Positions 57,376-64,000 of a stretch of DNA of 64,000 nt are shown here, piece by piece (position 1 is the stretch's first letter; the number at the start of each line of letters is the position of its first letter). This stretch comes from Methylophaga thalassica MP. GTDB lineage: Bacteria > Pseudomonadota > Gammaproteobacteria > Nitrosococcales > Methylophagaceae. A program made the position numbers and the translations under genes. Location of the stretch: assembly GCF_000214595.1 (NCBI RefSeq), contig NZ_AFIG01000001.1, positions 2,150,382 through 2,214,381 on the forward strand, written 5' to 3'. Below the pieces are notes generated by a model. It saw nothing but the letters and a program-made list of their open reading frames with translations. It did no database searches and was not told the origin of the DNA.

Positions 57376-58157
57376 ACTGTTCCATTAAAATCAGGTTGCT
57401 GGCCGGATTTCCATACCACTGCCAGCCCATTGGTGTAACGCATATCAATTTCTTTAATCAGTTCTTTAAAGGTACCTAAGCCACCGAGGTACACCGTAAC
57501 AAATCGGTCTAATCGCTGTTCATCATCAGTTCGGCCTAATTTCAGGTGCAGGCCGTCTTTAAAATCCACTTGCCAGGCGCGACGTTTATCCATGCTCATA
57601 CTGATGACTCGCAAGCCCAGTACATTGACCTTTTGCTGAACATCGACCAGACGACGAGACATCATCTCGCTCATACCATCTGGCCCGTTTAACTGAATCA
57701 ATCCATCAGGCATGGTGTCTTTACTCGGTTTAAACACCTTCCCGTGGCGATTCACCAGACCATCATCATTCCAGCGGGCAACCGCTTCATGCTCAGCCAC
57801 AATGAGGTGTAGCGTATCTGGCCAAACCCGTCTTACTTGTATCTGTTCTACCCAAGGCAAGGTTTCACCGGCTTTTTGAATGCTGGCCACGTCCACATTT
57901 AAAAAGCTGCCCCTGACATAAGGCATAACCGCTTTAACCAATTCATTCCTGTCGGTATGAAGCAAGCTGCCATCCACCGTGACATGTTTTACAGGCAAGG
58001 TGTCGGCTTCACGCAGGTATACGCCACCAGCCACTAATAAAACGACTATCAACAAAGCCGCAGAGTGTTTAAACACACTTTTCCATGGCACAGGCGGTCT
58101 AGGCTGTTTCACCTTAGGTGCTTGTTGCATCACAGCGCCTCTGCGTGGTTTAGCCAT
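57372..58157 (-). CDS. ftsQ: Cell division protein FtsQ
   Basis: Bitopic divisome protein linking FtsB/FtsL to the ring. 261 residues: a basic cytosolic tail (about 1-30), one membrane helix (ALLIVVLLVAGGVYL), a POTRA domain (VKHVTVDGSLLHTDRNELVKAVMP) and a beta domain ending in WKSGQQPDFNGTV. The start overlaps the ddl stop by one base (TGATG). Confidence 0.95.
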   Translation of the reverse strand: MAKPRRGAVMQQAPKVKQPRPPVPWKSVFKHSAALLIVVLLVAGGVYLREADTLPVKHVTVDGSLLHTDRNELVKAVMPYVRGSFLNVDVASIQKAGETLPWVEQIQVRRVWPDTLHLIVAEHEAVARWNDDGLVNRHGKVFKPSKDTMPDGLIQLNGPDGMSEMMSRRLVDVQQKVNVLGLRVISMSMDKRRAWQVDFKDGLHLKLGRTDDEQRLDRFVTVYLGGLGTFKELIKEIDMRYTNGLAVVWKSGQQPDFNGTV

Positions 58158-59095
58158 CAGTTCTCATCCTTAAAACTGGTTTCTAAAATACGCCAGACAA
58201 GGTCTTCAAAAGACAGGCCTGCCTGCTTAGCTGCCATAGGGACTAAACTGTGATCGGTCATCCCAGGGACACTATTTGCTTCCAACAGAAATAAATTACC
58301 CTGGCTGTCCCGCATAAAATCAATACGTCCCCAGCCTTTCATACCTAAGGCATTAAATGCTTTTACGGCAATATCCTGCATACCTTGCTCAACATCAGCA
58401 TCCAGACCACATGGGCATAAATATTCGGTATCGTTAGCATGATATTTCGCATCAAAATCATAAAATTCATGTGGCGTTTTTAAGCGAATCGCTGGCAGTG
58501 CTTCACCATCTAAAATCGCCACGGTATATTCCTCACCATGAATCCATTGCTCAGCAATAACGTCAGCGTCATACTTCAATGCCAAATCAATTGCCTGTTG
58601 CAATTCAGTAATATCATTGACCTTTGACATGCCAATACTGGAGCCTTCATTCACAGGTTTGATAATAAGCGGCAGCCCTAATTCATCCACCAATGGTTGC
58701 GTATCCGTCTGCTCCGTCACAGGCATAAAAATCGCTGTGGGTAAGCCCTGCTGAATCCACGCCAGTTTGCTCAGTCGTTTATTCATCGATAAAACGGAAG
58801 CAGTAATTGCACTGCCTGTATACGGCAAATTAACCGCCTGCAAAAAGCCTTGAATCTCGCCATCTTCACCGCCTCTTCCATGCAATACGATAAAGGCACG
58901 ATCAAACTCGCCGCTGGCTATCTTCTGACAAATATCAAAACTGACATCAATGCCATAAGCATCAATACCCTTACGCTGTAATCCGGCTAATACGGCATTA
59001 CCGCTTATCAGTGAAATCTCACGTTCAGCTGAACGTCCGCCCATCAGCACAGCAACTCGACCAAAATCAGCAGCAGAACTTATGCGTTTTGTCAT
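58157..59095 (-). CDS. ddlB: D-alanine--D-alanine ligase
   Basis: ATP-grasp enzyme making the D-Ala-D-Ala dipeptide of peptidoglycan. 312 residues: VAVLMGGRSAEREISLISG, HGRGGEDGEIQGFLQAVNLPYTGS, LPLIIKPVNEGSSIGM, EANSVPGMTDHSLVP. The Ser-Tyr context (PYTGSAITAS) suggests the normal D-Ala rather than a D-lactate ligase. Overlaps murB by 4 bp. Confidence 0.97.
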   Translation of the reverse strand: MTKRISSAADFGRVAVLMGGRSAEREISLISGNAVLAGLQRKGIDAYGIDVSFDICQKIASGEFDRAFIVLHGRGGEDGEIQGFLQAVNLPYTGSAITASVLSMNKRLSKLAWIQQGLPTAIFMPVTEQTDTQPLVDELGLPLIIKPVNEGSSIGMSKVNDITELQQAIDLALKYDADVIAEQWIHGEEYTVAILDGEALPAIRLKTPHEFYDFDAKYHANDTEYLCPCGLDADVEQGMQDIAVKAFNALGMKGWGRIDFMRDSQGNLFLLEANSVPGMTDHSLVPMAAKQAGLSFEDLVWRILETSFKDEN

Positions 59096-59982
59096 AGTTG
59101 CTCTCCAATAATATGTACTTCTGGAATTAACTTGACGCCGTGCTCGTGTTCCACTCGTTGTTGCACATCAGCAATCAGTGTTTCGATGTCTGCCGCAGTC
59201 GCTTCACCGTTGTTGACGATAAAGTTAGCATGTTTATCTGAAACACTGGCGCCACCGACTGTCAGCCCTTTTAGACCGCTGACTTCAATTAAACGTCCAG
59301 AAAAATCACCTGGCGGGTTACGGAATACCGAACCGGCACAAGGCTGATTTGTTGGTTGGCTGGTATTTCGTTTTTTCAATAACTCACGAATCAGTTCAAG
59401 CTCAGCATCACTGTCACCACGTTCAAACTGCATTTTTGCCGCTACAAACCATTGGTTCTCAGGCAAACTGACATGGCGATAATGCACATCAAACGCTTCA
59501 GCCGGGTAGTGATGCAGCTCACCCTGTTTATCTATTGTGGTCACTTCGACTACCGAGTCCCATGTTTCCGTACCATGAGCACCTGCATTCATTGCTAAAG
59601 CACCACCCAGCGTACCGGGAATGCCTGCCCAGAAAGCCGCGCCTTTCAAGCCCGCCTTAGCCGCTTGTTTAGCCAGCTTGCTGCAATAGAGTCCCACTTC
59701 AGCCGTAATTTCATTATCACGGATATCAATTGTTTGTAACGTCCCTGCGGTCACAATAACGGTACCGGCAAAACCACCGTCACGAATCAGTAAGTTACTG
59801 CCTAGCCCCACCCATAAAACGGGCTCGTTTTCCGGCAGTTGTTGTAAAAACAGGGCAAGATCATGTCTATCTGTAGGGCGATATAGTTGTTTTGCCGGAC
59901 CACCTACTCGCCATGAGTTATAACGAGACAAGGGTTCGTTTATTTTCAATTCACCTTTCAGCGTTTGTGGCAGCGCCATCAT
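59092..59982 (-). CDS. murB: UDP-N-acetylenolpyruvoylglucosamine reductase
   Basis: FAD enzyme reducing UDP-GlcNAc-enolpyruvate to UDP-MurNAc. 296 residues with [40 protein letters not shown] and [20 protein letters not shown], in which the Ser is the proton donor; the length and SVFRNP motif fit type II MurB. Overlaps murC and ddlB by 4 bp each. Confidence 0.97.
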   Translation of the reverse strand: MMALPQTLKGELKINEPLSRYNSWRVGGPAKQLYRPTDRHDLALFLQQLPENEPVLWVGLGSNLLIRDGGFAGTVIVTAGTLQTIDIRDNEITAEVGLYCSKLAKQAAKAGLKGAAFWAGIPGTLGGALAMNAGAHGTETWDSVVEVTTIDKQGELHHYPAEAFDVHYRHVSLPENQWFVAAKMQFERGDSDAELELIRELLKKRNTSQPTNQPCAGSVFRNPPGDFSGRLIEVSGLKGLTVGGASVSDKHANFIVNNGEATAADIETLIADVQQRVEHEHGVKLIPEVHIIGEQL

Positions 59983-61403
59983 TCAGCACCCCCATCATTT
60001 AATATCTCGGGCAAGGCCTGCGCCATACGACCAATATCACCGGCACCTAAGGTCAACAACACATCACCGTCTTCCAATAAGCCTGGTAATAAGCTGTATA
60101 AAGCCTCTTTATCTTCTGCAAAAACCGGCTCAACCTGACCACGTAAACGAATAGCACGGCATAAACTACGAGAGTCCGCACCAGCAATTTTTGCTTCACC
60201 AGCGGGATACACTTCTAATACCACCAGGACATCCACACTGGACAATACGTGGGCAAAATCTTCAAATAAATCGCGTGTACGTGTGTAACGGTGAGGTTGG
60301 AATACCAACACCAAACGATTATTTGGCCAACCACCACGGGTAGCTGCCAACGTAGCGGCAATCTCCGTTGGATGATGCCCATAATCATCAATAAGCATGG
60401 CCTGACCTTGTCCGGCTTTGACCTGACCTAATAAATTGAAGCGACGGCCAACACCATCAAATTTCAATAAGGCTCTTTGGCAATCGTTGACGCTGACATC
60501 AAGGTTACGCGCCACAGCCATAGCTGCCGTTGCGTTTAGCGCATTATGTAAACCAGGCATATTCAGCGTCACAGGGAAGCTCTGCCCTGAGCGTTTCTCA
60601 ACAACGGTGAAAAAGCTTTGGCCCTGATGCTGAGTGAGTTCAACTAACTGATAATCAGCCTCTTCATTCTGGCCGTAGGTAATGAACGGTCTGGTAACAT
60701 CGGCTAATAAAGATTGAATGACGGGATCGTCCAGACACAAAACAGCCAAACCATAGAATGGCAAATGATGCAGAAATTCAATAAAGGTGGCTTTTAACTT
60801 GCCAAAGTCGCCGTCATACGTCGCCATATGATCTTCATCAATATTGGTAACAACAGCAATCATCGGTTGCAGATATAGGAATGAGGCATCACTTTCATCT
60901 GCCTCAGCCACCAGATAACGCCCAGTGCCTAATCGGGCATTACTGCCTGCACTGTTTAAACGTCCGCCAATAACAAATGTGGGATCCAGTTCGCCTTCAC
61001 TTAACAAAGCAGCGATCAAACTGGTTGTTGTGGTTTTACCATGCGTGCCGGCCACCGCGATGCCATAACTGAACCGCATCAGCTCAGCCAGCATTTCAGC
61101 TCTTGGCACGACAGGAATTAACTGCTCTCTCGCCGCAATCAGCTCAACATTGTCTGAATTGACGGCGGTAGTCACCACCACCACATCAGCGCCTTCAAGA
61201 TAGGATGCATCATGACCAATCATAATGGTCGCGCCCAGACTACGAAGGTGTTTGATCAGGCTGTTTTCAGCTAAATCACTACCACTCACCTGATAGCCAA
61301 GGTTTAACAAGACTTCGGCAATACCACCCATGCCTACCCCACCGATACCGATGAAGTGGATATGCTTCACGCGACTTTGCATAGCTGAGGTCAGTCTATC
61401 CAT
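59979..61403 (-). CDS. murC: UDP-N-acetylmuramate--L-alanine ligase
   Basis: Adds L-Ala to UDP-MurNAc. 474 residues: N-terminal [20 protein letters not shown] loop [12 protein letters not shown], central [30 protein letters not shown] and [16 protein letters not shown]. Start 8 bp inside murG's 3' end. Confidence 0.97.
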   Translation of the reverse strand: MDRLTSAMQSRVKHIHFIGIGGVGMGGIAEVLLNLGYQVSGSDLAENSLIKHLRSLGATIMIGHDASYLEGADVVVVTTAVNSDNVELIAAREQLIPVVPRAEMLAELMRFSYGIAVAGTHGKTTTTSLIAALLSEGELDPTFVIGGRLNSAGSNARLGTGRYLVAEADESDASFLYLQPMIAVVTNIDEDHMATYDGDFGKLKATFIEFLHHLPFYGLAVLCLDDPVIQSLLADVTRPFITYGQNEEADYQLVELTQHQGQSFFTVVEKRSGQSFPVTLNMPGLHNALNATAAMAVARNLDVSVNDCQRALLKFDGVGRRFNLLGQVKAGQGQAMLIDDYGHHPTEIAATLAATRGGWPNNRLVLVFQPHRYTRTRDLFEDFAHVLSSVDVLVVLEVYPAGEAKIAGADSRSLCRAIRLRGQVEPVFAEDKEALYSLLPGLLEDGDVLLTLGAGDIGRMAQALPEILNDGGAE

Positions 61404-62472
61404 TTGCGGCCTCCATACATAAATCTGCGATATAAGCCGCTGTACCCATTTTTGCGACTTGTCTTGCCGCGTTTGCCATGTTCAACAATCCTTCTCTATC
61501 GCCATCCAGTCGGCGGATGGTGTTGGCAATCACATCAGCATCTAAGCTGTGATCAGCCATTAAAATGGCCGCATTAGCATCAACCAGAACAGCGGCATTG
61601 TGGGTTTGGTGATCATCTACGGCGTGCGGATAAGGCACTAAAATTGATGCAATACCTGCTGCAGCGACTTCAGCAACAGTCAGTGCGCCAGCACGACATA
61701 TCACTAAATCAGCCCAGGCATAGGCTTCGGCCATATCTTCAATAAATTCTTTAACGTCCGCCTCGACACCCGCGTCTTTATATGACTGACGGCAATCATC
61801 GCTGTGTTTGCTACCACATTGATGAATCACTTCTGGACGATGTTCAGCCGATATTTTGGCTAAGGCTTTCGGTACATAAGTATTCAATGAGCGTGCGCCC
61901 AGGCTTCCGCCTAATACTAAGAGTTTTAAGCGGCCTGTTTTTTCTGTCTGACGAAGATGAGGCATTGGCAAATCTTCAATCATTTTTCTCACCGGATTAC
62001 CCACCCATTCAGCATCGATTTTTTTATCAAAACTATCAGGGAAACCCGTCAGCACTTTGTCTGCCAGTTTTGCTAATAAACGATTAGTCAGGCCCGGGAT
62101 CGCATTTTGTTCATGGATAATTAACGGTTTACCCATCAGCCATGCAGCCAGACCACCTGGGCCAGAGGCAAAGCCACCCAAGCCCATTACCACATCCGGT
62201 TTTAACTCACGGATAAGCGAACGGGCTTCCAGAACAGCTTTGACAACTTTAAATGGTGCCATCAACCAACCCAACGCACCGTTTCCACGTAAGCCTTTGA
62301 CTTTAATTTCAGATAATAAATAACCGGCAGCGGGCACTAATTTCGCCTCAATACCATGAGCAGTGCCAATCCATGACACTTCAACATCTCTTTGACGCAA
62401 TTCATCTGCCACCGCGAGCGCCGGGAAAACATGCCCACCTGTACCGCCTGCCATGATCATGACTCTTTTCAT
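61396..62472 (-). CDS. murG: UDP-GlcNAc:lipid I N-acetylglucosaminyltransferase
   Basis: Peripheral inner-membrane GT28 enzyme converting lipid I to lipid II. 358 residues: glycine loops [16 protein letters not shown] and [26 protein letters not shown], and [34 protein letters not shown] for UDP-GlcNAc binding. Overlaps ftsW by 4 bp. Confidence 0.97.
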   Translation of the reverse strand: MKRVMIMAGGTGGHVFPALAVADELRQRDVEVSWIGTAHGIEAKLVPAAGYLLSEIKVKGLRGNGALGWLMAPFKVVKAVLEARSLIRELKPDVVMGLGGFASGPGGLAAWLMGKPLIIHEQNAIPGLTNRLLAKLADKVLTGFPDSFDKKIDAEWVGNPVRKMIEDLPMPHLRQTEKTGRLKLLVLGGSLGARSLNTYVPKALAKISAEHRPEVIHQCGSKHSDDCRQSYKDAGVEADVKEFIEDMAEAYAWADLVICRAGALTVAEVAAAGIASILVPYPHAVDDHQTHNAAVLVDANAAILMADHSLDADVIANTIRRLDGDREGLLNMANAARQVAKMGTAAYIADLCMEAANG

Positions 62473-63608
62473 CGTCTGATCCTCGCTGAGGCTTTTTCAG
62501 GTACTCGTGTTTCCATATCTACACGGAATAACAATGCAATCGCTGCACAGACAATCACTAAACTACTACCGCCATAACTCATCAAAGGCAGTGTTAGTCC
62601 TTTTGTCGGTAAAGCTCCCATATTGACGCCAATATTGACGCAAGCCTGTAAACCTAACCAAATACCGATTCCATAAGCGATCTGTGCACCAAAAACTTGT
62701 CCAGCCTGCTCTGCTGCACGACCAATCGCTAAAGCTCGCCAGATAAAGACAAAAAACAGCACGATCACTGTTAATGCCCCTACTAAGCCCAATTCTTCAG
62801 CAATGATCGAATAGAGAAAGTCGGTATGCGCTTCTGGTAAATAAAATAATTTCTGCATACTGCTGCCAAGACCAACGCCGAACCAATCGCCACGGCCGAA
62901 TGCGATCAACGCCTGTGTTAACTGAAAACCGCTGCCGAAGGGATCAGCCCATGGGTCCATAAAACTCTGTAAACGTTCAAGCCGATAAGGTGCAATCCAC
63001 ACCAGCATCGCAAACAGCATGCCCATCACACCAATCAAGGTGGCGAATACATCCAGTCGTGCACCACCCAAAAACAACATAGCCAAAACGGTAGACATAA
63101 TGACCACCATTGAGCCCATATCTGGCTGTAATAAAAGTAACAATGCAGCAACGCCCAAAAGTGTAAGTGGCGCTAAGACTTTTAAGAATGACACATGCAA
63201 CTGACCATGGTGACGCTGTAAATAGTCAGCGATATAGATAATCGCAAACAATTTAATCAATTCTGCTACCTGTAAATTCACAGGTCCCAACGGTAACCAA
63301 CGAGAGCTACCATTCACTTCACGACCAATGCCAGGGATTAATACCATGATCAGCATCGCTACCCCGGCCATCAACAGTTGTGGTGCAATACGCTGCCACA
63401 CGGCTAAACGCACAGAAATAAACGCCCAGGCCACAGCCAGTCCCACCATCGCAAATGCAAACTGACGAATAAAAAAGTAAAGCGGTTGTTCGAGGCGACT
63501 ATCTGCAACCGTGATAGAGGCTGAACAGACCATCACCAGACCGATAAACAGCAAAGCGCCTGTGGCAAACAGTAAGCTTTTATCGAATTGCAGTGATGAA
63601 TCACTCAT
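62469..63608 (-). CDS. ftsW: Peptidoglycan glycosyltransferase FtsW
   Basis: SEDS-family septal glycan polymerase acting with FtsI. 379 residues and about ten membrane helices. Conserved segments are EVNGSSRWLPLGPVNLQVAELIKLFAIIY, LLLLQPDMGSM, LPEAHTDFLYSIIAEELGLVG and LPTKGLTLPLMSYGGSS. Overlaps murD and murG by 4 bp each. Confidence 0.97.
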   Translation of the reverse strand: MSDSSLQFDKSLLFATGALLFIGLVMVCSASITVADSRLEQPLYFFIRQFAFAMVGLAVAWAFISVRLAVWQRIAPQLLMAGVAMLIMVLIPGIGREVNGSSRWLPLGPVNLQVAELIKLFAIIYIADYLQRHHGQLHVSFLKVLAPLTLLGVAALLLLLQPDMGSMVVIMSTVLAMLFLGGARLDVFATLIGVMGMLFAMLVWIAPYRLERLQSFMDPWADPFGSGFQLTQALIAFGRGDWFGVGLGSSMQKLFYLPEAHTDFLYSIIAEELGLVGALTVIVLFFVFIWRALAIGRAAEQAGQVFGAQIAYGIGIWLGLQACVNIGVNMGALPTKGLTLPLMSYGGSSLVIVCAAIALLFRVDMETRVPEKASARIRR

Positions 63609-64000
63609 GCTGCAATCTCCCTGACGGCTTGTTCAAATGAATTGCCACGGTCGGCATAACTGCTGAACATATCAAAGCTGGCACAAGCCGGTGAAAGCAG
63701 AACATTGTCACCCTCACTGGCGATCGACTGTGCGATTTTTACTGCATCAGCCATGTCGCTTGCTTGAATTTGCTCAACACCAGGCGGAATCACTTTTGCA
63801 ATCTTATCGGCATCAACCCCCATCAACACCACGGCTTTAACCGACTGTTTTAAGGCTGACGTCAGCTCTGAAAAGTCCTGATCTTTACCTACACCACCAG
63901 CAATAAGAATAATATTGCCTGATCCGGCAAGCCCATTAATGGCTGCCACACAGGCACCCACATTGGTTGCTTTAGAATCATTAAACCAACGAATACCATT
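63605..64000 (-). CDS. murD: UDP-N-acetylmuramoylalanine--D-glutamate ligase, 5' part missing (window edge)
   Basis: The C-terminal 131 residues of MurD are visible. The frame is open to the edge and reads RWFNDSKATNVGACVAAI, a MurD hallmark, then IILIAGGVGKDQDFSEL, the helical C-terminal domain and LLSPACASFDMFSSYADRGNSFEQAV. It adds D-Glu to UDP-MurNAc-L-Ala. The true start lies beyond 64000. Overlaps ftsW by 4 bp. Confidence 0.96.
   Translation of the reverse strand, partial: NGIRWFNDSKATNVGACVAAINGLAGSGNIILIAGGVGKDQDFSELTSALKQSVKAVVLMGVDADKIAKVIPPGVEQIQASDMADAVKIAQSIASEGDNVLLSPACASFDMFSSYADRGNSFEQAVREIAA

Overview
The window is housekeeping-rich chromosome from a gammaproteobacterium of moderate to low GC. 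The evidence is gene order: ffh-ypjD-corB, rpsP-rimM-trmD-rplS, mutY-yggX and secA-M23-dciA-lpxC-ftsZ-ftsA-ftsQ-ddl-murB-murC-murG-ftsW-murD are classic gammaproteobacterial blocks. A marine Thiotrichales/Methylophaga-like host is my guess from protein flavour only. There is no prophage, transposase or CRISPR array. The left edge cuts rmlB (dTDP-sugar synthesis) and the right edge cuts murD.

Layout. 1-2000: rmlB (partial), a tRNA-Arg/tRNA-Pro transcription unit with its own promoter and terminator, and folD. 2042-7957: glnS-cysS, a secreted cyclophilin, lpxH, dsbC and yajQ. 8034-12396: xerD, the rpsP-rimM-trmD-rplS operon and ffh. 12551-20488: ypjD, corB, a PilZ-like protein, an AsmA protein, mutY and yggX. 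20792-25992: a cold-shock protein, a DUF4197 protein, a membrane cytochrome c, and an ammonium-transporter protein fused to PAS-GGDEF-EAL. 26000-31200: ABC-F proteins Uup and YheS, ung and a lipoprotein. 31271-36202: an envelope-stress island (below). 36305-46216: msrB, a GIY-YIG protein, ybiT, a lipoamide-dehydrogenase homologue, dodecin, a DEAD-box helicase, an SpmA-SpmB fusion, a 2-oxoglutarate oxygenase, def, a PPOX protein and marC. 46223-64000: a GT9 glycosyltransferase, a DUF3549 protein, argJ, secA, an M23 peptidase, dciA, lpxC and the division/cell-wall cluster.

The most interesting stretch is 31.2-36.2 kb. A CpxP/Spy-like gene is divergent from a CpxR/CpxA-like two-component pair. 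These are followed by a triple EF-hand protein and an unknown 162-residue protein. All three non-regulatory genes lie on the minus strand. Each has exact GTAAA-N5-GTAAA direct repeats, the known CpxR recognition pattern, about 105-145 bp upstream of its start; the unknown gene has three half-sites in register. This looks like a compact local Cpx-type regulon with two uncharacterised effector proteins.

Just beyond it, in a gene-free gap, a near-consensus sigma-70 promoter (TTGATA, 17 bp, TATCAT) is overlapped by a Fur box matching 13 of 14 informative bases of the 7-1-7 consensus. It is followed about 75 bp downstream by a strong intrinsic terminator. This is the layout of an iron-regulated small RNA of about 105 nt with a C/U-rich central segment, functionally like RyhB/PrrF. 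No part of it has been tested; both claims rest on sequence pattern alone.
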